A stretch of DNA of 64,000 nt from Rhizoctonia solani. Its lineage: Eukaryota; Basidiomycota; Agaricomycetes; Cantharellales; Ceratobasidiaceae. Location of the stretch: the NCBI RefSeq assembly GCF_016906535.1, contig NC_057385.1:2604001-2668000 (forward strand), written 5' to 3'. The translations under genes were made by a program, and so were the position numbers. The notes under the pieces were generated by a model that saw only the letters and a program-made list of their open reading frames with translations, did no database searches and was not told where the DNA came from. Shown here piece by piece: positions 32,428 through 42,647 of this stretch (positions are counted from its first letter, which is position 1; each line of letters starts with the position of its first letter).

Positions 32428-35400
32428 TCAGACTGAAGGAAAACTCGAGTCGATACTAAAGCCCACGTATGTGGTATCAAACACGTTCGACCTTAATCGA
32501 GTTCCGTCAGTAAGTAAAAGTAGCGAAGGAGAATGGTTACACACATAGTTGCTTGGGAAGATACCCTATAATCGCCAACATAAGTCCAACCACAGGGAAG
32601 TATCAAGTAGATAACCAACCTTCTTCCCCTTCGAATCAATACCTTCCCACCACCCATCACCAGCATTCTCGCCGTTAGGGGTCAGCTCGTAAGTCGTTCC
32701 CTCTTTTAGTGATAGTCATCGTCTCCCTGCGCCTCGTAGGAATACAATGCTTTGACTATTAGGTAGACCGTATTCAGTCTAATGGATTTTATGCGTGTAC
32801 GCAACCTACCAAGCTTTGCAGCAGAGGCACCTCGAGTAGGTGGAGGAGGCGCCCTTCTCTTGTTTAATGCTGGGGCTACAACCTCGATGTAGGTTGCTGG
32901 GACAAGCCCTTCGGCCCCCTGTTCATTGAGGATTTTGACCCAGCCAGAACCATCATCATGTTCAACGATTTCAACCATACTACCCTCTGTTAGATATAAT
33001 GAGGAAATATTAGCCAAGGGATGACAAAGCGGCGTACCAGTGATTGAAACCTCAAATTCGCCCGTTGCTGCGTAGCTGTACAAAACCTTGGCTTTTGTGG
33101 TGGGCTGCCGCTGGAGGGGCAGTTGCTGGTGGAGGCATGGGTCGAGAAAGGGCATTAGTCCGTGAGGAGCTGGGCTACCGCCCACAGGAGAACTGGCTGG
33201 CGCGATGGATGATACCGATGGAGCCACGGAGTTAATAGATGAAGCTATACACAGTGTTTGTGAGTCGTTTGTTTGACCTTAATAGATAGTGCTGACCTCT
33301 CGCCAACGAATTGGCTTTGCTAGAACTTAGTTCTGGTGCAATGCCACATTCGGCTGGCATCTAAACCATTACTGTCAGTCAATCATCTATACTGAAAATA
33401 AAAACACATCGTGCCTTGAGTTCACATCGCGTATGTACCGATATGCCACAATTTTTGCAAGTCTTTCCAGGCTTGCTAAGGCCCCAGATATTTGACTGAA
33501 TTAATAATATACTAAATAAATGTAGCATATACCCGAATCTATGATCATACCTTACAATATCCACACGGGGCAGGAATTGAAAATGAGGTGCTCTTAAATT
33601 CATGTGGTTTCTGAGCGCCCTCGTCTCCTAATCGGATTTTAGAAACTTGAATTGGTGTGAAAGTGCGGATCAATAGCCGTTTCCGTACCTCCAAGCGCAC
33701 CCGCAATCACTTTCATTTCAGCTTGGTATCCAACCCGGAGCAGCTCCAAATCGGTGAGCTGATGGGTTGCTTCCAACAAGTTCTGCAAGTGTTTTAGTGA
33801 TGTGTGCGTCTTTAGCTTGGATGAAGCGCATACCTCCCAAACCTCATCATAGTTCCCCAGAGTGGGATTTGACCCGTATGATTCCACGAGTTTAGTGAGC
33901 CTCGCCACGTCCCGAGCTAGATCCGAACCCTTCAGCATAGCTACATATCCTAGATGCATTTAACCCACATTTATCCTCGATTTGAGGAATGAGCTCCGCG
34001 AGCTTTTGCCTGGACCGTTGAAGTTTGTTTTGGAGCAGGATCTTGGGTTCAGGCTCGGTTATGACCTCGGGCTAAATACAAAGGGTGGATGAAACGGATG
34101 TAGCTGAGACCCAATGAAACTCGAGCTCACAGTGTCGTAATACCTTTCACAAGGTTCGAAGGCCCAGTCTTCGGGTTTACTAAAAGGCCGTCGATTAAAG
34201 CTCGCATAGAGTTTTTGGTCGTACAAAGGGTCGACAGCATTGAGAGCGGCTTGTGTGTTAGCCACGAACTAAGATAGAAGTAGGGTGTTCAAAGGGACAT
34301 TGCGTCACGACTGATTGATAACGTACCGCCGGACAGATTCCAGATGACCTTCGTGCAAGGCCTGAGAGTGAAGCAGCAACCTAGTCATTCGTCGCATGGT
34401 ATCTGCATGATGCATCTCTGCATTGGACCACTTAGCATGTTAATTCGTCAGATTATCCAGAGTGCTCACGAAATTGCTGGCGAAAAGGACTCGTTTAGTT
34501 AGATGCAAATGGAAAAGGTATATACACTTACATCTTCAAGTAAAGGGAGTTCGTCATCATAAAATCTATCCTTAGCACCATTGGCTACTGCAATCTGGAT
34601 CAAATAGGCGCTGTTTAGGGGGGGGGGGAGCATTCAGTTTTGGTTGAAAAAGACCAAAAAAGACTTACTTCTTTCTGTTCTGCATTTCTACTTTCTGCTG
34701 CTCCAGTTGCTTGGCGGCGCGATCAGCATGCTTATCATCAGCAGCCCTATCCTAATATCTGTGTTGTAATTTAAACGCAAAGTAGGACTTGATTACTCGA
34801 CTTGCCTGTTTCTGCCTGAATGTTTCCACGCCGTCGCATTCTTCGTCATACTGTTCAAAGAATCAATGCCTCATTAGGTAGTGGCGCAGGGTCAGGATAT
34901 CTACCTTTTGTTTGGCTTTCAATCGTTCCCCATAAATCCTATCCCGCTCCGCGACAAGCTTAGCAAAGAACACCATTTGCTTTTTCCGAGATTCATCTTT
35001 GGAACGCTCCAGCAACTTCAACGCGTCCCCCACGTCTGCAGACAGGGCGCTCGCGAACGAGTCGTGATCTGAGGCTGTGTTCTCGTACGAATTGATCAAT
35101 GCTGTGAATGCCTTGTCAAGTGTGCTGTGATAGAGTTGTGAGCGGGTATAATAGCAATAGTTGCTACTTACCTTGAACGAACGTCCGTATCTGTCCATGC
35201 CTTGCTACATTCTTCTCCTAGAACAGCATGTGTCATATGCCTGGCCCGTTTCTCCTCCGCTTTCTTCGCGATAGCCTGTTGATTTGATTAGACGCGTCTA
35301 TTTTGCAGAGACGCCCATATCTTACAGATAGTCTTATAGAGTATTCCTTTTCGAGTGCAACCCTTTCCTTAATCAATTCACGGACATCTGTAAGGAGGAC

Positions 35401-35530
35401 AAGTTGATGTGTAAGTGTCGCATTGATGGCTGGAACTTGGTCCTGTTAAAGGCCATTTAGTAAAACTCATAGAGATCGGGCGAGGTAGCCTCACAGGGAG
35501 CTCCTTTCCATAAGAGAGATTCTCGCTCAT
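32428..35530 (-). CDS. F-BAR, C1 and tandem SH3 domain protein (BZZ1-like)
   Basis: Membrane-curving actin regulator acting with WASP/Las17 at endocytic sites. The N-terminus is MSENLSYGKELPDQV, then an FCH/F-BAR helical domain (LIKERVALEKEYSIRL..IAKKAEEK, KAFTALINSYENTASDHDSF, QKYDEECDGVETFRQKQ). A C1 zinc finger follows: HEFKSTSFSIPAPCGYC, then TCKNCGISVHTRC and AEC, with His3-Cys pattern intact. Two SH3 domains follow: AKVLYSYAATGEFEVSI..DDGSGWVKI..GLVPATYIEV, and VKALYSYEAQGDDDYHLKEG..DGWWEG..GIFPSNYV. This domain order is that of yeast Bzz1. More than ten introns are inferred; one contains an 11-base G run at 34618-34628. The last exon is read to TGA at 32428-32430 and may be shorter. 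Confidence 0.88.
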
Positions 35531-35701
35531 TGTGGTGGTTATTTACCACTCGATCAAAGCGCTGAGCCTCATATCAATTGGACCCTGGCTTCTGGGGCTC
35601 TGGTTGCCAGACGAGTTAGAGCTGAAATGGGAGTTATCCCTCAGCCGATTAAGTATAAAAAAGGTGTCAATTAGCGAGTACTAGTATCGTTGTACAAATT
35701 C

Positions 35702-36989
35702 TCATGTAGAAGTTTTGGGTGCCTCCCTTGCAGGAGTTGTCTCATCAATTTTGATCACATCCTCCATATCATGCTCTTCCTGGCTTAGTTTCTCTGTCAA
35801 TTCGGCTAGCTCGCGCTTCGCTTGCTCCTGTGAGGTTGAAGCATTAGACTAGTTCAGGGATTGTGAAATGTTAACTTGCAAATTTAGCCTCAAGCTCAGC
35901 CTTGTCGGTTTTCTCGTAGGGCGAAGGTACCGCCTTGACATTAGCTATTGGAACTGTCAGCGCTAGCACTCGACCATATGTGGGCTTAACATCTTACCTG
36001 CGGCATTAACAGCAAATATTTCAGCCAGAAGTTCATGGTTTCGTTTAAATCGAGTAACGGCAAGCGCACGAGTTGATACTCGATTTGATTCCTCTGTAAT
36101 GCAGTTCGGCATGTGAGCTATTGAATTTAGGATGACAATACACCAACCATCGCTATCGTCATCTTGCTTTCTAGCCTGAGGCTGCATGCCTGCATGCCTG
36201 CGGCTCGCTGCCAGTGCATCAAGTTGCTGTTGCTGGTTGGCTAACTGGACTATATGGGAAATAAGGGGGTGTCGGATTTAAATTAGAGTAAGAACATACC
36301 TGCATTTGGTGCCATCACCCTCTGACCACTCTTTTCACCAACGACATACATGGGAGGCTCATTTATAATTGGAAGAGGATAATTCCGAATGGGTACGTTC
36401 ATCGTTGGAGGCAAAGCTGTATCAATCATCAAGTTAGCGAAATTATTCTTGTCAATGATGATCTTACGCACGCTTTGCGGGTCCCTTGGTATAGTGAACA
36501 AGGACAATACTCGGGTGTCCCCCATGTACGAGCCGATATCGCTTACGAACTCGACCAGCCTCCTTTTCTCCGATACCTGTCACAATGTGATCAGTTGGGT
36601 TGGAGGGGGATATAACTAGATAAACTTACCCGGAATAAATCCAAATCTCACTTCCTGTACCTCCAATTCCTGACTAGGCCTGTAAGTCGTCTCATTGTCC
36701 AAGTAATGTATGCCATCAATGAGAGGAGTTGGGGCAGATACTTGGAAGTATACACATATGTCTCCCTCTGTCATTCTACTTAGTTAGTATACTATCAATT
36801 CAACTCTGAAAAGTGGCTTGAACACGCACCAGATGGTTTGTCAATGAACTGCCAGCTGTAGGTTAGGTTTGCACCGGGTCCTGAACATAGTTGGTGCAGA
36901 AACTGGATGGCCTCTTCAAATGTAAGGCTCGGCCTTGCAGCAAAGTGATGCGTACAGCGCAGTATGGAATCGGGCGGTCGAGCGTTCAT
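35702..36989 (-). CDS. Probable SWI/SNF-RSC subunit Ssr4-like protein
   Basis: Starts MNARPPDSILRCTHHFAARP with SLTFEEAIQFLHQL, then SYSWQFIDKPSEGDICVYF across an intron, TPLIDGIHYLDNE, and ELEVQEVRFGFIPG. Later exons give VRKIIIDKNNFANLMIDTA, NYPLPIINEPPMYVVGEKSG and a Gln-rich LANQQQQLDAL. The C-terminus, RFKRNHELLAEIF and a Glu-rich helical segment (AELEAKLEEQAKRELAELTE), ends EAPKTST with TGA complementary to 35702-35704. The N-terminal blocks resemble the fungal Ssr4 domain (chromatin remodelling complex subunit, formerly DUF1750), from memory of the family only. Basic, glutamine and coiled segments suit a nuclear complex subunit. Divergent from MED31 with 95 bp between start codons, a pairing of two transcription-machinery genes. 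Confidence 0.55.
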
Positions 36990-37084
36990 TGTTGTTTGGT
37001 GACGCGCTGTTTGGGGCTCTGGTTATGTAACCGCTATCGGTCACAACAGCTCGGCGTTTGTGAACAGGGTCGCGTTCAACGACC
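36990..37084. promoter_or_regulatory. 95-bp bidirectional promoter (Ssr4-like / MED31)
   Basis: The start codons of the two divergent genes are 95 bp apart, so core promoters and 5' leaders must overlap or be very short. No TATA box is seen. Confidence 0.55.
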
Positions 37085-37770
37085 ATGGCGGCAGTAGAAC
37101 CCAATAGCACACCGATGCGTACAGCGAATCGGGCTCGTTTTGAATTAGAGCTCGAATTTGTTCAGGCCCTCGCAAATCCGTTTTATCTTGAGAATCTGGC
37201 TAGTGAAGGATTGCTAGAAGATCAAGCATTTATCAATTATTTACAATATCTCCAGTATTGGCGTAAGAGCGAGTATGCGAGGTTCATAGTGTGAGTTCGG
37301 CTCTCTTTGGTTCGTTCAGTCCTATAAAATGTTTGGTTTCGGCAGATATCCTCATTGCCTTCACTTTTTGGAATTGTTACAGCATGAACAGTTCAGAAAC
37401 GAATTAAAGAACCCTTTGACGAGGATGAGATTGGAGCATTATCAATTTGAGCACTGGAGGACATGGTGCGTACCAATCGTTCTGCAATTTGCATATTTAA
37501 CTCACGCTTTGAACTAGGCGCTCGGGGCCACCCCCACCTGCACCTGTGGATGAACAGCAACCTGTTGACGAAGCAAAGACGCCAGCCCCTACACATCCCC
37601 CTACCACTCCCGGGCCGGGCCAGACGTCAGCTACCCCTGGACCTGGCCGAGGCTCTGCGACACCAGGTCCTGGAAGGGGCTCTGCCACTCCTGCGATTTC
37701 ACGAAGGGGGTCATTGCATCCTGGAGCCTCAGTGCCAATAGCCGGGTTAAATGGAGGTTTTGCGCAGTAA
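37085..37770 (+). CDS. MED31: Mediator complex subunit MED31 (SOH1)
   Basis: Mediator middle-module subunit linking activators to RNA polymerase II. Exon 1 encodes [50 protein letters not shown]. Exon 2 gives [17 protein letters not shown] and [21 protein letters not shown]. Together these are the whole MED31 fold with the invariant FVQ.LANP.Y and YLQYW motifs. Exon 3 adds a fungal-specific tail of about 75 residues rich in Pro/Thr/Gly with near-perfect GPGRGSATP repeats, ending [11 protein letters not shown] is at 37768-37770. The tail is absent from yeast and animal MED31. Confidence 0.95.
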
Positions 37771-38666
37771 GGATCCGAGTGATTAAGCTAGGTGTGACTC
37801 CCTGTACTAGCCCTTTTAGTTTTGTCAAGTGTTTACGTCGTATATATCTGCCTGATACTGTAGGAAACTGGGGTCCATAAAGGCCCTAGAATGCAGTCTG
37901 AACACGATTGTACGCTACTGCTAACGCACGACTATGCCAACAATCAAGAGTCGATAAAGGCTTGCCCAAAGCACAGAGACTTAAACGAAAGTTTCTTTAC
38001 GATCTACTGGGTGGCTACCGAAGTGCGTACCAAGTATGATCAGAAGCGCAGGCTCGAACCACATATGATAACACACCTTTGTACAAATAAAATTGTAGAT
38101 TAATAAGTGCCCGGGATCTATCCTTTGCGTCTTTAATGTGATCCTATGCACTATTAACCAATGAAAGCCTTTCCTGGGCGAGTGAGGGTTGAAGAATTTC
38201 TGATCTGGTACTTACGTTGTATGCGTTGAACTCTACACTAGTCACCTATGCTTGCAAACTTATCTCTCACATGTATTGTATATCATGACGGTATACGGGC
38301 CTCGCACCCGCGCGTTCGGGCCCGGGGCTGAGCTTTTTGGTTGTGATACATAGTCCCGCGAGTGCATTTTTGGATTAGCCACGCATGGAGTTTTAGTTGT
38401 TCGAGAAGTTCCGGAAAAGTGCGAATGAAGGCACAAGCGCCCAGTCCACGCTTATCGGTACCGAACTCTGTGCCATGATGCCTAGTTCTTCTGGGCAAGA
38501 CGTCATGTATGAGACACAACTTGGAGCTGCACACATGTGCCATGGCGTAGTAGTGTAGTGGAGCTCCACAAAAGACCGTATAAAAGTCTATAGAGGCTCT
38601 CGTAAATGCTCACCATCCACTTACGTTCTTCTTCCCACCGCCCAGTAGTAACACAGTACAATCAAA
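37771..38666. other. Intergenic region with TATA box
   Basis: No gene is recognised. The right end is the promoter of the small coiled-coil gene. Confidence 0.5.
38579..38586 (+). promoter_or_regulatory. TATA box (TATAAAAG)
   Basis: A consensus TATAAAAG sits 81-88 bp upstream of the ATG at 38667. It is the clearest TATA box in the window and suggests a strongly or conditionally expressed gene. Confidence 0.6.
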
Positions 38667-39236
38667 ATGCCTCTTTTCGGAAAACGCGCTGAGCCTGCTC
38701 CACCCACACCTCCACCTGCCACCGCTACAAGCGGCTCCTCCTCTCGTCGCTCGCGCTCCATGTTTGCCCGCCGCCGCTCGAGCTCAAGCATGAGCTCTGT
38801 CAATTCCGATACCCAGCCTCGCCGTAGAGGCCTGTTCGGCATGGGCGGCCAACGCAAGTCCGACCCTGTACTTGATAGGCAAGTCTCAATCCAAGCACCT
38901 TGATTTAGATGTACATGTCATACTGACTTGTTCTTTCTTTTTCTGAATCTAGGGATCCTAACGTACTGGCTGCGCGCGAGAAGCTATCAGCGGCTGAAAA
39001 GGCTGAAAGTGAGGCCGATCGTGCTCTGGAGCTTGCTCGTCGTGCTGTCCTCGAGGCCCGTGAACATTGCAAGCAACTCGAAGCACAGGCTGTTGAAGAG
39101 TGAGTTCCCGTAAATTTAAGCTACTTTGCTCGCATAGTCTGACTTGGCCTACTCCAGAGCTCGCCTTGCAAAGGCCAAGCGCACTGAGGCTAAGGGCCTT
39201 GGAAAGCAAGCCAGGGGTCTCGGTCGCCACAACTAA
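38667..39236 (+). CDS. Small Ser/Arg-rich coiled-coil protein, function unknown
   Basis: I do not recognise a family. Three exons encode about 145 residues. The first 70 are basic and Ser/Pro-rich (MPLFGKRAEPAPPTPPP, SRRSRSMFARRRSSSS, PRRRGLFGMGGQRKSDP). The second part is an Ala/Glu/Lys heptad-like helix (VLAAREKLSAAEKAESEADR, LELARRAVLEAREHCKQLEA), and the last exon gives AKAKRTEAKGLGKQARGLG. The stop is TAA at 39234-39236. Introns are short with GT-AG ends. A consensus TATA box and compact structure suggest a small, well-expressed cytosolic or nuclear protein; phosphorylation in the SR-rich part is plausible but inferred. Confidence 0.7.
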
Positions 39237-39366
39237 ATACCTCTTCTTGTTGTCATGAAATCATGAATTCACGATTCCCGTTTCTTTGTTGTACTCGGAT
39301 GTGTATATTTGTGTAGTAATATATCCTATTCAATCCTGATTGTATTCAGACCCAAAGTATGAAAGT

Positions 39367-39372
39367 CACGTG
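39367..39372. promoter_or_regulatory. CACGTG motif upstream of UBC6
   Basis: GTCACGTGAG lies about 130 bp before the UBC6-like ATG at 39501, in the 264-bp space after the previous gene. Confidence 0.4.
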
Positions 39373-39500
39373 AGAACTTCGACCACGTCGCAGATTACCC
39401 CGGTCTTGTAACCTGGATTAAACCGTCATCAACAAAGTTGCAGATCCGCATCCACTACGAGACATCCACCTGGTGATTGAACTGCAAGAAATTCAGAGTT

Positions 39501-40789
39501 ATGGCCACCCGTTCTTCTCACAATAAGAATAACGCCGGTGAGTTGCAACTTGCTGCGGCGGAATGATTGATAGCTTATTGTAGATCTTCTGACTAGCTGT
39601 AAAGCGAATCTTGCAAGAGGCCAAGGAGCTAATGAATGATCCTTCACATGAATATTCCGCTGGGCCTCTCGAGGTGAGTAATGCATCGTCTGCCCTGGAG
39701 ACGGATAGCTTAGTCGGATGCGCCATTTCCTCCCAGAACGATATCTTTGTGAGTAGCGACCGACTTGGTAGATAGACACACACTCCTCTAACAATAGTCC
39801 AGGAATGGCATGCGACTCTAAGAGGTGCTCCTGACACTGAATTCGAGGGAGGGCTATACCACTGCCGAATACTCTTGCCGGCCGAGTACCCATTTCGGCC
39901 GCCTTCAATCATGGTGTTGACTCCCAACGGCAGGTTCGAGTTAAATAAGAAGGCAAGTCAAGTTTAAATGCTCTCCATTGCATGTTAACTTATACCTTGC
40001 TTAGATTTGTATTAGTTTCACTAACTGTAAGGATGTATGGCCTATGCATCATCTCGCCGTATTTATCTCGGTAATATCCAGATCATGAAGAGTTGTGGCA
40101 ACCAGCATGGGGTGTTCGCACAGGTAGGACCTCCACGTTGAATGTGTGCATGATGATTTGTTGATGCTCTATTGCACAGCTATCATTGGACTACAAGGGT
40201 TTTTCCCGCACAAAGGCGAGGCGGCGGTGGGTGTGGGAGCATTGGAGTATCCCATTCCGGAACGAAAGCGACTGGCGGCTTTGTGAGTCCCCTGTCCTAA
40301 ATTGAACAAGATAATGTTTTGACAACTTATCAGATCCGGGACTGGTACTGTCCAGATTGTGAACAGACCTGTCTCCAAATGCTTCCCGATGCACCAGCTT
40401 CATCCGATTCTGGTCCATCTTCGGAGAATAAGGAGGACGAGAGTAATAATGAACCTGTCGAGGAAAATGGAACTCAAAACGAACAGGCCGAACAAACTCT
40501 GGCACCTCCCGAAATCACAACTACGAATTCATCGAGTACTGAAAGTACGGTTCGACCAACAAACTTAACTCCTACAGTTACTACACCTCAAGTGCCAACT
40601 CCCACCGAAGCGCAGCGTCCAGTACCTGCAGCGACGCCTGCTCCAAACCCAGGTTTGAGTGATTTACAGCCAACGCCCACTCGGACTACGGCCCCACGAC
40701 CGTCACCCAAGCCTCCTCTGCTACTCGATCTCGCTATCGTCTCACTTGTATCCATTTTTATCGCTATCCTTGCTCGTAGAATACTGTAA
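39501..40789 (+). CDS. Tail-anchored ubiquitin-conjugating enzyme E2 (UBC6 / UBE2J type), one frame break
   Basis: ER-membrane E2 for ER-associated degradation. Exons give MATRSSHNKNNAAVKRILQE, AKELMNDPSHEYSAGPLE, a 12-nt exon NDIF (39737-39748), EWHATLRGAPDTEFEGGLYH, ILLPAEYPFRPPSIMVLTPN and GRFELNKK-ICISFTNYHEELW, with the catalytic Cys in KICIS. Then come QPAWGVRT-AIIGLQGFFP and PERKRLAAL, and DWYCPDCEQT. The C-terminal 130 residues are a disordered Thr/Pro linker, then a hydrophobic tail (LLLDLAIVSLVSIFIAILA) ending ARRIL: a tail anchor. The intron 39953-40004 has a GC donor. At the junction near 40281 the frames of RLAAL and RDWYC differ by one missing base. Confidence 0.9.
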
Positions 40790-41030
40790 ATATTTTATTA
40801 GCTACTGAATATTATTCTCGCGTCGATCTTTACTTGTGCGTTGGTTCGTCTCCCTTGGTTCCCAGCTACAGAATGGATAAGTATCTTAAAAGAGCAATAC
40901 ACGTGCCATCTCATCATTAACACGCCACAGTCCATGCACCTTGATACAGGTAATAGTCTGCAAGACCAAATGAACCTCAGTAAAGCAATACAAGCAAGTA
41001 AGGAATAGTATGGATGCAGGATCCAGGTTC

Positions 41031-41971
41031 TCATCGGCCTCCCATCATTCGCATGCGGTCTAGATATCAAAATGTTAGGTCTGTGTATGATATCGGAAGA
41101 GCAACCACTAACCTGGGTGAACACCCGGAGGACCGGATGGAGGGCCTCCAGGACCTCCAGGGCCATTGGGAGGGAAAGGAGGTGCGCCGTTTGGAGGGAA
41201 AGGCGGAGCACCATTAGGCGGGAAAGGTGGAGCACCGTTTGGTGGGAATGGGGGCGCGCCGTTAGGTGGGAAGGGAGGAGCTCCGTTGGGAGGGAAGGGT
41301 GGTGCTACGATTAAAATGTTAGCAACCAAGGTTCTTGAAAACAACATATGACATCCAAGAGACTGTACTTACCACCCATAGGTGGTGCTCCAGGCCCTGG
41401 TACTATCATCAGCAGGGAAAAGCTCGAGAAATACAATAGAACTTACCTCTCATACCCATAGGAGGAGGTCCTCCGGGGAAACTGCCAGGAGGGAAAGGGG
41501 GAAATCCGCCAGGTGGTGGTCCTACATGCCACGTCCTATTGAATCATACATACACATAGAATACTCGTGAATACATACCTCCGAATCCCATAGGTGGGGG
41601 GCCGAATCCAGGCCCACCAAAGTTTGGTGGTGGAGGAGCAAACGCATTGGGTCCGAAATTGAAGCCACCACGGGGAGGTCCTCCACCGGATTCGTAGGCC
41701 GAAGTAATCTGGTCGATAATATTTTGCGCCTTGTCGTGTCCTAGCGCTGTATGTATCGTGGTGAGTCAGATATCGGTAGTTTTGAGCCAAATTACTTACA
41801 TGCATAATAATCCTGGACGTTCGCCAGGTGGTTCCTTCCGCTGTTGTGAGCTTTGCGCACTAGATGAATTCTGTTAGAAATTAATCCAAGCAATACATGT
41901 ATGTATTCCATACCGGATGTAGAGTCATGGGTCAGAAACACATCGCAGTAGTCACAATAGTGTTTTGGCAT
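41031..41971 (-). CDS. U1 snRNP protein C (U1-C)
   Basis: Zinc-finger protein of the U1 snRNP that stabilises 5' splice-site pairing. Exon 1 [19 protein letters not shown] plus exon 2 [19 protein letters not shown] forms the invariant U1-C matrin-type C2H2 finger (CDYC...H.....H). [18 protein letters not shown] follows. The rest is Pro/Gly/Phe-rich ([20 protein letters not shown]) over several exons, with six copies of GAPPFPPN encoded at about 41163-41306. The last exon gives DRMRMMGGR with TGA complementary to 41031-41033. The start at 41971 is the invariant MPK.YC start. The proline-rich tail is expected, but the exact tandem repeat is locus-specific. Confidence 0.92.
41163..41306. repeat. 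24-bp minisatellite, six units, inside U1-C
   Basis: Six tandem copies of a 24-bp unit encoding GAPPFPPN on the minus strand; copies differ mainly at silent positions. The opposite strand also stays open (GGKGGAPF pattern), which is a by-product. Confidence 0.85.
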
Positions 41972-42647
41972 TTTTACGACGGCGGGGTGTGGTGGTAGGC
42001 TCTCGCAAGCGCCCAAACAGAACACCAGCCGATTTCCAATATCTTTTATAATTTGTCCTCTTGTAGCTGATACTCGATTGGATCCTAGGCCTGGGTTATT
42101 GGCTACCACAATATGACCATACCCCAACTTGTTGTGGTACACATAGACACTCTCTGGGATAGTGTCTTCGAACTCGGTCGTAACTAGGCTACTCTTTGAG
42201 CTGGATGAATAATCCCACTAATATCTTTCTTTGCTGGCCCTCCTCGGTCACTCTCCATCTCTTGCTGTACATCTTCAGTCTGTACTTGGCGCCCATCTTC
42301 ACCCCAGTCGGGATCTTCTATAATCGCCTAATAACCTTTCATGTAATGTTGAAGAGCCACATATGGTCATGAACTCGTCTGCCACCTTGACCTTAAGGGT
42401 ATGAGCGATCCCTAGACACATAACCAGGGGTTATTGATACTTCCGCCGTATGTTTGCCATCCCATTCACCCGTTTCATTTCATGCGAGATCACAATACGT
42501 TATTAAACACTTAGTACATCCGGAGATTCGCTGCACAAAAGATTACGAGTCATGCCAAATCCAACCATTGTCCACCATAAGTAAAGCGGATAATCGCTAA
42601 ACATGAATTGTCTTTGGTTATTTACATAGCTAGAATATTCATTCCCG
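41972..42647. other. Intergenic region, possible small minus-strand gene
   Basis: No recognised family. On the minus strand a stretch at about 42180-42330 reads AIIEDPDWGEDGRQVQTEDV and on to a stop near 42188, without an obvious start. Upstream, near 42445-42460, MGWQTYGGSINNPWL is open. These could be exons of a small gene, but I cannot join them confidently. Confidence 0.25.

Noticed and set aside
41166..41351. Plus-strand [10 protein letters not shown] repeat frame
   Set aside because: Shadow of the U1-C proline repeat; U1-C on the minus strand has a diagnostic zinc finger.
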